Made by a program: the position numbers and the translations under genes. Shown here in pieces: positions 57,061 to 64,000 of a DNA stretch of 64,000 nt (within the stretch, counting starts at the first letter, position 1; each line of letters begins with the position of its first letter). The DNA is from Bacteroidales bacterium (lineage in GTDB: Bacteria > Bacteroidota > Bacteroidia > Bacteroidales > UBA932): NCBI GenBank assembly GCA_016290835.1, contig JAEEVG010000001.1, forward strand, positions 62,001 to 126,000. Reading direction: 5' to 3'. Below the pieces are notes generated by a model. The model had not been told where the DNA came from. It saw only the letters and a program-made list of their open reading frames with translations, and ran no database searches.

Positions 57061-59013
57061 TCAGTCAGGGACGTTTCGTGTCAGGATGAACTGGTTGTTC
57101 TCCGTGTCTTCTATCACCGTGAGGGTGGTCTCCAAGATCACGGTGAAGAGCTCGCTCTCGTAGGTGATGGTGCCGTTTTCGAGTTTCCAGCTCATTTCGT
57201 CCGAGTAGGAGTCGTTCGACAAGATGATGCAGTCCTCGTTCGGTTTTAGGTATAGACCCAGGACCGATTCCAGCTTCTCCAGATCAGTCAGCGTCAGTTC
57301 ATCTATATCATTTAATATGCATTTGAGGAAGACCTCCACGTGGCTGATCAGCCCACCGGCCAGAAGGTCGTTCAGAGAGCCGTCGTTCTCGTTGCCGAGC
57401 AGGATGTTGTAGCCGTCTTCGCCGTCGATGGTGTCGCCCTTGCCGTAGCGGAAGATGTCGTTACCATCCCCGCCGAGGAGGGTGTCCGCGCCCTTCCCAC
57501 CGTCGAGATAATCATCGCCGTTTCCGCCATTGAGTTCGTCCTTGCCGGATCCTCCCAGGAGAACATCGTTGCCGTTGCCGCCGAAGAGTTTGTCTGCACC
57601 GCCCATACCGCACATTATATCGTCGCCAATGCCACCGTAGAGGGTGTCGTTGCCGTCGGAAGATGCCTCCAGGTCCGCCAGGCCGGCCTTGCGTGTGGAG
57701 AGCTGCATCGCGTCAAAAGCAGCGTTGATATTAGGGACGGTAATATCCGTTCCGGACAGATTAAGCCAAAACGCTATCGCGTCCAGGGCGCCGTCACCGA
57801 AGATCAGATCGTCCCCTCCCTGGGCGAAAACGATGTCATTGCCCGCCCCGCCGATGAGTACATCCGGCTGGTCGAGGCTATCGCCGGTCTCCGGATCCGT
57901 CTGGCTGTTGTCCGCGCCGTTCCAGGTCGCTACGGTTGCGGGATTATTGATTATAAATTTGTAAACATCGGTAAAGGTCGGCGCAGAGGTTTCTATTAAT
58001 TCATAGTTAACTCTAGCCACCAGCCCGGCAATACCTGTGTCGCCGAAGAGGATGTCTTTGCCATTGCCGCCGTCGAGGATGTCAAGGCCCAGAGTAAGGA
58101 TGTTGAAATAATCTGTGGAGTTATCTCCGACCAGCAGGTCGCCGGAGTCGCTGCCGAGGAGTCGGTAGTGGGCATTATCCTGCAGGTTCAGGATCACGGG
58201 ATACAGGCTGCCGGCGGAGAGTTTTTTTGCCGACACGCCCTTCTGATAGAAATGGAGTTCCCGCTCTCCGAACTCGCCAGCGTAATACTCCTCTGTGTCG
58301 AAGATGTCAAAATAGTCGATAGCACTGAAATGCAGGGTCTGGCGGGCACTGACCGGCCGGAGGGCTACATAGATTTTCTCCAGCGAGGTGGGTTTAATTT
58401 GGTAGAAATAGATGCCGTCGGTGATATGGAAATAGTTGATCGTGCTGGTGATATCCTGCCCGTCGGGATTCTTCAGGGTGAATTCACAGAGGGCCAGTTT
58501 GTTCGTGAGTTTCGGGTTGAGCGGCAGTTCGGCGCTCTCGCTCAAAGACCCTTCGAAGGTGCAGAGGTCGAGTTCCGCGGCGAGAGTGGCCAGGCTGCCG
58601 TCCTGTTCTTTGAGGGCTTCGTAGTCCGGGGTGCCGTCGGCCTTGGCCATCGCGGCGGGATAGATGATACGCAGTTCGCCGCCCGCTTTCGGGTTGTCTA
58701 GTGCGACGGGGATGATGGCGCTTTTGCCCTCGTCCGTGATGTCGTCTTCGGAGAGCGGCCCGCTCACCACTTTTGCCAGTTCGCCGGAAGTATTCTCATA
58801 GAAAACGGCGATTTGCTCGCCCTCGGCGAAGGTTTTTTCGCCCTCGGGGGTCAGGGCCCGGGTGAGGGGCTGGCCGTCCAGGCTGACGGTGATGGTCTGG
58901 GTGACGGTGTCGTTGTCCAGGGGCTGCAGTTCTTCCGGTAGGGCGGTGCAGCCGAGGATCGAGGCGCCCGTGATGGCGAGGGCGGCAAGGATCAATGCTT
59001 TTCTCGTTTTCAT
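57061..59013 (-). CDS. Fimbrillin-like lipoprotein with RTX-type calcium-binding repeats (cassette F)
   Basis: 650 residues from the ATG at MKTRKALIL; signal ending ASILGC. N-terminal fimbrillin-like part (TITVSLDGQPLTRALTPEGE, IAVFYENTSGE) to about 285. Then nonapeptide repeats of the GGxGxDxxx type characteristic of RTX proteins: GGNGKDILFGD, GGAGNDIVFA, GGIGDDIMCG, GGNGNDVLLGG, GGSGKDELNGG, GGNGDDYLDGG, GGDGNDIFRYG. These bind Ca2+ as a parallel beta-roll. RTX repeats normally mark type-I secreted proteins of Proteobacteria; here they are on a Bacteroidales lipoprotein. The small gene at 59013 overlaps its start by one nt. Confidence 0.83.
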   Translation of the reverse strand: MKTRKALILAALAITGASILGCTALPEELQPLDNDTVTQTITVSLDGQPLTRALTPEGEKTFAEGEQIAVFYENTSGELAKVVSGPLSEDDITDEGKSAIIPVALDNPKAGGELRIIYPAAMAKADGTPDYEALKEQDGSLATLAAELDLCTFEGSLSESAELPLNPKLTNKLALCEFTLKNPDGQDITSTINYFHITDGIYFYQIKPTSLEKIYVALRPVSARQTLHFSAIDYFDIFDTEEYYAGEFGERELHFYQKGVSAKKLSAGSLYPVILNLQDNAHYRLLGSDSGDLLVGDNSTDYFNILTLGLDILDGGNGKDILFGDTGIAGLVARVNYELIETSAPTFTDVYKFIINNPATVATWNGADNSQTDPETGDSLDQPDVLIGGAGNDIVFAQGGDDLIFGDGALDAIAFWLNLSGTDITVPNINAAFDAMQLSTRKAGLADLEASSDGNDTLYGGIGDDIMCGMGGADKLFGGNGNDVLLGGSGKDELNGGNGDDYLDGGKGADTLLGGDGNDIFRYGKGDTIDGEDGYNILLGNENDGSLNDLLAGGLISHVEVFLKCILNDIDELTLTDLEKLESVLGLYLKPNEDCIILSNDSYSDEMSWKLENGTITYESELFTVILETTLTVIEDTENNQFILTRNVPD

Positions 59014-59141
59014 CACCAATCCTCCTCCGTTTTACGTTTGTAGTTTTGCAGGCCGCCGCTTTGGCAGACGATGCCTTCGTTGCGCAGCTCCACGATTTCG
59101 GTCCGGGGAGCCTCGTAAGAGAACTTTTGCGTAGAATCCAT
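59013..59141 (-). CDS. Small cassette protein (cassette F)
   Basis: 42 residues: MDSTQKFSYEAPRTEIVELR, then NEGIVCQSGGLQN and an end in EEDW. The FSYEAP opening is shared with cassette D and the terminal Trp with the others. Stop and lipoprotein start overlap (TGATG). Confidence 0.7.
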   Translation of the reverse strand: MDSTQKFSYEAPRTEIVELRNEGIVCQSGGLQNYKRKTEEDW

Positions 59142-59411
59142 AGTTGATGCGACTTAATGGTTCGTTATCGCGAAATTACGGAATTTTTTTCAAAAGTAGA
59201 TAACGGGCGCTTTCGGCAGGGCCTGCGAAGCGGTCGGCGGCGCCGGCGGCGGGCTCGTCCTGCTCGACGCAGAGCCATTCGGTTCCGCTCCCACGTGCAC
59301 CTCAAGGACCGGACCTCGCCCGAAGATATGAACTGCCGGCCGGCCGGAGAGGGCTGCATCCCCATCGCGGAGATCGTCTCGGACCTGGCCGCGCAGTAGG
59401 GACGCCGGGGA

Positions 59412-59450
59412 TAAAAAGAAGACTGCCGCGACCCGGGTCGCGGCAGTCTT
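59412..59450 (-). terminator. Terminator of the 59470 gene
   Basis: Perfect 16-bp inverted repeat (59419-59434 with 59435-59450, AAGACTGCCGCGACCC and complement); on the minus strand it is followed by CTTTTTAT. The 230 nt between here and the cassette F promoter hold no convincing gene. Confidence 0.88.
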
Positions 59451-59469
59451 CGTCTGTGGGGGAGAGGGT

Positions 59470-60087
59470 TTACTCTTCGATCGTCTCGGAGCTCACTTCC
59501 TGGACGGTGGTCGGAGCGGCGTTGACCTTGTCGAGGAGCTTCTGGCTCTCTTTGAGGGCCTTGTTGGCATCTTTGAGCTGCTTCTCGCTGTTGGAAATCT
59601 CCTTCTTGACGGTGGCGAGTTCCTTCTTGTTGGCACTTATCTGCTTCTGCAGGGACTTGGAGTCGGACTGGAGCTTCTTGACCGTCGCCTTGTCGGACTT
59701 GATGCCATCCTGGATCGTCTTGATCTCGGCGTCCATCTGGTCGTAGGCTTCCTTGTAGGTCTTGTCGGTGCCGTAAGCCTTCTTCTGGAGCTTGAGGGCC
59801 TCTTTGCGGAGCTTGAGGTTGTCCTGGGCGTTCTTGATCCCGTTGTTGAGATCACGAATGCTCTTCTTGGTCTCGTCGAGATCTTTCTGATCTTTCTTGA
59901 TCCGGCTCTCGAGCTGGTCGATGCGGGCTTTGCCCCGGCGGGAGATTTCGGCATATTCGCGCGCGGCGGCATCTGCCACATTGCGGTTCTGCTGCTGCAG
60001 GTCGCTGACCTGGGTGCCCAGATCCTGAGCGAAAGCGGACACGGAGAAGACCATCAGGGCGCTGATAAGGATAGCTTTGATTTTCAT
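59470..60087 (-). CDS. Secreted coiled-coil protein
   Basis: 205 residues from the ATG at MKIKAILI; signal peptide 1-21 (SAFAQ). The rest is almost entirely a long heptad-repeat helix, rich in Lys/Gln/Glu/Asp (SRIKKDQKDLDETKKSIRDL and similar), about 170 residues, as in periplasmic tropomyosin-like proteins. It may span or scaffold the periplasm. No family is recognised. Divergent from the NlpC gene with overlapping promoters. Confidence 0.72.
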   Translation of the reverse strand: MKIKAILISALMVFSVSAFAQDLGTQVSDLQQQNRNVADAAAREYAEISRRGKARIDQLESRIKKDQKDLDETKKSIRDLNNGIKNAQDNLKLRKEALKLQKKAYGTDKTYKEAYDQMDAEIKTIQDGIKSDKATVKKLQSDSKSLQKQISANKKELATVKKEISNSEKQLKDANKALKESQKLLDKVNAAPTTVQEVSSETIEE

Positions 60088-60105
60088 ATTGTGCGATGTT
60101 TTTTG

Positions 60106-60113
60106 CAAATATA
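60106..60113 (-). promoter_or_regulatory. -7 promoter element for the coiled-coil gene
   Basis: TATATTTG on the minus strand, 18 nt before the ATG at 60087. Confidence 0.7.
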
Positions 60114-60122
60114 CAAAATTTG

Positions 60123-60130
60123 TAACTTTG
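60123..60130 (+). promoter_or_regulatory. -7 promoter element for the NlpC/P60 gene
   Basis: TAACTTTG, 7 nt before the ATG at 60138; only 9 nt from the opposing element, so the two promoters may compete. Confidence 0.7.
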
Positions 60131-60137
60131 TGGGGTC

Positions 60138-61016
60138 ATGTCGAGATTTTTCTGCATCCTGCTCTGGGCGGGACTCCTGTGCGGAGCCTTCGCGTCCGTG
60201 TCGGCCCAGACGCCGGAGAGCGGCGCGGACCCCCGCAAGACCGCGGACCGGATCATCAAGGAAGCCGGCCGCCATCTCGGCAAACCCTATTCCTACGGTG
60301 CCAACGGGCCGCAGAGTTTTGACTGCAGCGGTTTCACCTGCTTCGTCTTCAAGAAAGAGGGCTACACCCTTCCGCGCACTTCGGCCGATCAGGCCGAGGC
60401 GGGCCGCGCCGTGCGGGGCGGCTATGACAAGCTGCAGAAAGGAGATCTGGTGATCTTCGGCGGCCGGGCCAACAAGAAGCATCCCGGGCACGTGGGCATC
60501 TTCATCGCCGCGGACAGCCTGGCCAAGTCGTTCACCTTCATCCACGCCTCCAGTTCAGGTGTGACCATTTCCCGCGTGGAGGAGCCTTACTGGGCCGCGC
60601 GCTACCTGGGGGCCCGGCGCATCCTGCCGGATTTCCCGAAGGAGACCGAAGAGACGGAGCGCGAGCGCTTCAGTCTGTCGGATTTCTTCCGCGGCCGGGA
60701 CAGCGCCGCCCGCGACTCGGTGCTGAATGCCGTGCGGGAGCGCCACATCGTGCTCTTCCCCGACGGCAGCTGGGCCTTCGTAGGGGAGGACGGCTCCTTC
60801 GCCGCGCCGCCGGGCGACCGCGATTTCGTGCTCAATGCCGACGCTACCTGGCGGACGGACGAGGCCTCTTCGGCCGAATTCTATACCGTCCGTTCCGGGG
60901 ATACCCTCGCCAAGATTGCCGCGCAGTATGAGACCACGGTCGACTCGCTGCGGGAGATGAACGGCATGTCCCGGCGCGCCGTCCTCAAGATCGGACAGCG
61001 CATCCGGGTCCGTTAA
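60138..61016 (+). CDS. Secreted NlpC/P60 peptidoglycan hydrolase with C-terminal LysM
   Basis: 292 residues; signal peptide 1-24 (VSAQ). NlpC/P60 domain about 35-160: catalytic Cys in SFDCSGFTCFVF, His in HPGHVGIFI, and a third polar residue in FIHASSS. A linker (about 165-240) leads to one LysM domain at the end (FYTVRSGDTLAKIAAQYET, then LKIGQRIRVR) that anchors the enzyme to peptidoglycan. Cleaves peptide cross-links. LysM last is less usual than LysM first. Confidence 0.9.
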   Translation: MSRFFCILLWAGLLCGAFASVSAQTPESGADPRKTADRIIKEAGRHLGKPYSYGANGPQSFDCSGFTCFVFKKEGYTLPRTSADQAEAGRAVRGGYDKLQKGDLVIFGGRANKKHPGHVGIFIAADSLAKSFTFIHASSSGVTISRVEEPYWAARYLGARRILPDFPKETEETERERFSLSDFFRGRDSAARDSVLNAVRERHIVLFPDGSWAFVGEDGSFAAPPGDRDFVLNADATWRTDEASSAEFYTVRSGDTLAKIAAQYETTVDSLREMNGMSRRAVLKIGQRIRVR

Positions 61017-61025
61017 TCCTTTAAT

Positions 61026-62213
61026 TTACTGTTTGTTGGCCATCCGGTAGATGGCCACGACATCGTCGTAGTCGAGCTTCTTGAGATTGCCCAGGCGTAC
61101 GGTGCGGCCGCGCGTGGCCTTCCAGGCCATTTCGGCGATTTCCTCCTCCGTGGCCGGACGGCCGACGAGTTCGGGCAGGTTCGCCGGCATGCCGATACGG
61201 TGGTAGAAGTCCACCATCGCGGCGATGCCCGCGCGGGCCGTGCGCTCGGGGGAGCGGAAGTCGTTGGGTACGCCGGCGACGTTGACGGCGAACTGGGCGA
61301 AGCGGGTCGGGTTCTCCGCGAGGACGTATTCGGCCCAGTGGGGCCAAATGGCCGCAAGGCCTGCCCCGTGGGTGGCGCCGAAGGTGGAACTGAGTTCGTG
61401 CTCGATGCGGTGGGTGGCGAAGTCGCTGACCGTGCCGCAGCCCGTGAGGTTGTTGTGGGCGAGGCTGCCCGCCCACATGATCTGGGCGCGGAGCTGGTAG
61501 TTCTCCGGGTCGGCGAGCACCTTCTCGCCGCATTCCTTGACCGTGCGCATCAGGGCCTCGGCCATCGCGTCGGTCAGGAGCATGTCGTCCTCGTGGGAGA
61601 AATAGCGCTCCATCGTGTGCATCATGATGTCGGTCACGCCGGCCGCGGTCTGGTAGGGCGGCAGGGTGTAGGTGCGCTCGGGGTTCATGATGGCGAAGCG
61701 GGGCCGGCAGAGGTCGCTGTTGCAACCGCGCTTGATCAGGCCGTCGTCTTTGGTGATCACGGCGGAGTCGCTCATCTCGCTGCCGGAGGCGGGGATGGTG
61801 AGGATTACGCCGAGCGGGGTGCTGGCCACGGGTTTGTGTTTGCCGTCATAGATGTCCCAGACATCGCCGTCATACTGCAGGCCGTAGCCGATGACCTTGG
61901 CGGAGTCGATCACGCTGCCGCCGCCCACGGCGAGCAGGAAATCGACGCCCTCGCGGCGGCACAGTTCGATGCCTTCATAGGCCAGGGAGAGGCGCGGGTT
62001 GGGGACCACGCCGCCCAGTTCGACCCAGGCGATGCCCGCCGCGTCGAGCTGGGATTTGACCTGCGCGAGCAGGCCGGAACGGACGACGCTGCCGCCGCCA
62101 TAGTGGATCAGGACCCGTGTGCCGCCCCATTTACGGACCAGGTCGGGGAGGCAGCCTTCGGAATCCTTGCCGAAGACCACTTCCGTGGGGGTGTAGTACT
62201 TGAAATCAACCAT
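61026..62213 (-). CDS. Iron-type alcohol dehydrogenase (YqhD/BdhA-like)
   Basis: 395 residues. Nucleotide-binding GGGSVIDSAKVIG and the IPASGSEMSDSAVIT block, then the metal site with Asp/His in DIMMHTMERYF and His in RIEHELSSTFGATHGAGLA. The family reduces short-chain aldehydes with NADPH (butanol dehydrogenase type). It follows the transglutaminase-like gene by 15 nt. Confidence 0.92.
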   Translation of the reverse strand: MVDFKYYTPTEVVFGKDSEGCLPDLVRKWGGTRVLIHYGGGSVVRSGLLAQVKSQLDAAGIAWVELGGVVPNPRLSLAYEGIELCRREGVDFLLAVGGGSVIDSAKVIGYGLQYDGDVWDIYDGKHKPVASTPLGVILTIPASGSEMSDSAVITKDDGLIKRGCNSDLCRPRFAIMNPERTYTLPPYQTAAGVTDIMMHTMERYFSHEDDMLLTDAMAEALMRTVKECGEKVLADPENYQLRAQIMWAGSLAHNNLTGCGTVSDFATHRIEHELSSTFGATHGAGLAAIWPHWAEYVLAENPTRFAQFAVNVAGVPNDFRSPERTARAGIAAMVDFYHRIGMPANLPELVGRPATEEEIAEMAWKATRGRTVRLGNLKKLDYDDVVAIYRMANKQ

Positions 62214-62228
62214 TTTATAATCATTTAG

Positions 62229-64000
62229 TTATTTGCATAGGGGGAGGGCCCGTCGCAGGTCGGCGGCAAGGGAGGTATTATAGCCCTTGGACAGATAGAC
62301 GATGCGTCCGAAGCTGTCGCAGAGTGCGACCAGCGGGAGGGTGTCGCCGGGGTTCCCGGCGGAGGCGAGCATCGCGCGGATGCGTCCGTCGGGGTCGCTC
62401 CCGGGGATGGCGTTCACGAGGCCCTCGGGGCGGGTCTGCCCGAGCAGCACGACCGGGCGGCCCCAGGCGTTGAGTTCGGCCGCGGCGGCGCTCATCTCAC
62501 GCACCGCGTGGGAGGTGGGTTCGTCCTTGCCGCCGAGGACCGCGAGCAGGAAATAGCCCCGCCCGGTGGCGTCCAGCAGGCTCCGTGGCTGCGTCGCGCC
62601 GTCCGGCAGGAAGGGGGCCTCGGGGTCCATCGTGCCCAGCACGGAGAGCCGCTCGGCGGCGTCGCGCAGGACCAGCGGCAGGCGGACGGTGCGGCCTTCT
62701 TCGATGTTGAAGAAAGTCAGGTGCACCAGGGCGCTGCCGTCGGAGAGGCGGTTGCCGGCGGTCAGCAGGTAGTAGCCGGTGTCGAGGGAATAAGTGTCGC
62801 GCGCCGGGCCGCCTTCTTCGTATTCCAGCAGGCGGGTGCGCTCCGGGCCGGGCCGGGAAAGGGTGTAGTGGCGGTAGTATTCCGGGGTTTTCACCGGGCC
62901 GCCGGGTGCGGTGAGCAGCTGCAGGGTCCCCTGCGGGGAAATGCGCTCTTCCGCTCCGCCGCCCAGGTCCACGTCCACCCAGGCTTCGCCCTGGCGGTAT
63001 TGCGTCTTGCCCGTGACTTCGTCTTGGCGGGCGGGATAACCGAGGGCGCGGCAGAGGGCCACGTAGAAGATGTCGCGGCCGATCGCGTCTGCGCGGCGGG
63101 CCTGCCAGACGGCGGCCGGGGCGGTGAGGAGCTGCTGGGGGTTGCGTCCTTCCACCAGGGCGATGCTGTCCCGCACCCAGCGGGCCACGGCATCCGGGCC
63201 GTCCAGGCGCGTCCCGAGCTTCGAGGCCGCCACCGCCCCCCGGAAGGGACGCAGGGGCTCCAGGCCCACGCGGGGCGAGAGGATGAAGGGGTCGGCAGAG
63301 CCCCGGTCGGTGGCGAGCACGTCGTCCAGCACGTCCCGGGTCACGTCGCCGCGGTCTTTGGCGGAGAGCAGGCCCAGCAGGAGGCGGCCCGGTTCGGGGT
63401 GCTCCGCGAGGAAGGCTTCGGCGTCCGGGTTGTCGTGGGGATGGGCGGCGCGGATGGCATCCTCTTCGGCGAGGCGCCGGCTGTTCGCCGCGTTCTGCTC
63501 GGGGGTGGCTCCGGATGGAAGGGGGTTTTCGGCCGGCGGAACGATGTCCAGGTCGGCCGAGAAAGACTCGCCCAGGCGGTGGTCCAGGCTGAGGGTCACG
63601 ATCTCACCGGAGGCTTTGGCGAAGCCGAAGCGTTCCCCTTTGCGGGCCCAGACCAGCAGGTCGCCGAGGCCCGTGTCCAGGGCCGCCTGCCCGTCGGCGC
63701 CGGTCCGGTAGGAGGCCACGGGATAGAATTCGGCATAGTTATAAATGTGGAAGGAGACCGTGGCGCCCTCGACGGGCCGCCCCCCGTCCAGCACCGTGAC
63801 GACGGTGCGGCGGGCGGGGACATAGCCGCGGATGACGTTGATCTCAGTGTAGCAGGGGGTGCGCTGGATGACGTCTTCGGGGCCGCTGTAGTCGCCATAG
63901 ACCTTGGTGTGGAGCAGCAGGGCGCGGGAGACGGGGCCGTTGAACCAGGCGTTGTCGAGGGTGGCCGCGGGTTCGCAGGCACCCATGAAATGCCACTTGC
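62229..64000 (-). CDS. Transglutaminase-like domain protein, N-terminus beyond the window
   Basis: 590 visible residues open to the window edge. The first visible block KWHFMGACEP, followed by NAWFNGPVSRALLLHTKVYG and YTEINVIRGYVPARR, fits the family of secreted Bacteroidota transglutaminase-like proteins; a beta-sandwich (GGRPVEGATVSFHIYN) follows, then further domains and a redox-like C-terminus (PIIGLCDSFGRIVYL-style). The papain-like catalytic Cys would be upstream of the edge. Likely exported; function unproven. Confidence 0.75.
   Translation of the reverse strand, partial: KWHFMGACEPAATLDNAWFNGPVSRALLLHTKVYGDYSGPEDVIQRTPCYTEINVIRGYVPARRTVVTVLDGGRPVEGATVSFHIYNYAEFYPVASYRTGADGQAALDTGLGDLLVWARKGERFGFAKASGEIVTLSLDHRLGESFSADLDIVPPAENPLPSGATPEQNAANSRRLAEEDAIRAAHPHDNPDAEAFLAEHPEPGRLLLGLLSAKDRGDVTRDVLDDVLATDRGSADPFILSPRVGLEPLRPFRGAVAASKLGTRLDGPDAVARWVRDSIALVEGRNPQQLLTAPAAVWQARRADAIGRDIFYVALCRALGYPARQDEVTGKTQYRQGEAWVDVDLGGGAEERISPQGTLQLLTAPGGPVKTPEYYRHYTLSRPGPERTRLLEYEEGGPARDTYSLDTGYYLLTAGNRLSDGSALVHLTFFNIEEGRTVRLPLVLRDAAERLSVLGTMDPEAPFLPDGATQPRSLLDATGRGYFLLAVLGGKDEPTSHAVREMSAAAAELNAWGRPVVLLGQTRPEGLVNAIPGSDPDGRIRAMLASAGNPGDTLPLVALCDSFGRIVYLSKGYNTSLAADLRRALPLCK

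Noticed and set aside
56585..57163. Frame running out of the PL11 gene through the intergenic repeat
   Set aside because: Shadow frame that includes the typical spurious SFASLRM peptide created by the CTTCGCTCAG repeat.
59157..59399. Arginine-rich 80-codon frame on the plus strand
   Set aside because: Arg runs from GC-rich DNA, start lies within the cassette F promoter region, and no promoter or family features are seen.

Overview
The window reads as a chromosomal contig from a Bacteroidota member, most likely an uncultured gut or rumen Bacteroidales (Rikenellaceae- or Cryptobacteroides-like; this level is inference). The evidence is direct. Many genes are preceded by the Bacteroidota -7 element TAnnTTTG and none by a clear Shine-Dalgarno site. 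There are fimbrillin-like lipoproteins, an isolated TonB plug domain, a BspA-like leucine-rich-repeat remnant, a DUF4313 gene, and the gene orders sigma54 regulator-lptE-secG and rpsL-rpsG-fusA-rpsJ. The two flanks are GC-rich and tightly packed. Much of 28.7-47 kb is AT-richer, loosely packed and full of fragments.

Layout. 0-5.6 kb: end of an S9 peptidase, then three colinear genes (secreted FISUMP-domain protein, 1297-residue membrane-anchored protein of unknown role, zinc-ribbon membrane protein). 5.6-18.5 kb: DUF554 membrane protein, creD with an overlapping 32-codon gene, a TIR-domain membrane protein, a DPP-IV-like peptidase, an isolated plug-domain protein, a DUF2207 protein, a PmoA-like lipoprotein, a GH43 lipoprotein, tRNA-Gly, and a lactonase plus SGNH-esterase pair. 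18.5-28.6 kb: housekeeping core with an N-terminally shortened clpB, secG, lptE, a sigma54 activator, an OmpA-like lipoprotein, rpsL, rpsG, fusA, rpsJ and a CAT-anticodon tRNA.

28.7-48 kb: accessory region beginning right after that tRNA, where many relatives continue with the S10 ribosomal operon. It holds Hsp20, remnants of BspA, ssb and ybaK genes, a 32-nt-period tandem array, and at least five copies of a two-gene cassette (a ~40-residue protein followed by a fimbrillin-like lipoprotein); a sixth lies at 57-59 kb. It also contains duplicated promoter segments, an AAA ATPase sitting between two ybaK fragments, and two unknown membrane proteins. 47-50 kb: lipoprotein, STN-esterase fusion, voltage-gated channel and lipoprotein in one run. 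50.6-54.7 kb: acyl-CoA/ACP ligase-fabF-fabZ-fabI operon. 55-64 kb: PL11 rhamnogalacturonan lyase, RTX-repeat lipoprotein, coiled-coil protein, NlpC/P60-LysM hydrolase, iron-type alcohol dehydrogenase and a transglutaminase-like protein cut by the window edge.

The cell implied is an envelope-rich glycan degrader: GH43, PL11 and esterases feed sugar uptake, S9 and NlpC enzymes process proteins and wall, and LptE, SecG and CreD maintain the envelope. The least explained material is the small-protein/lipoprotein cassette family, the 32-nt array, and the gene fragments and duplicated promoters around them, which suggest repeated local duplication and recombination.
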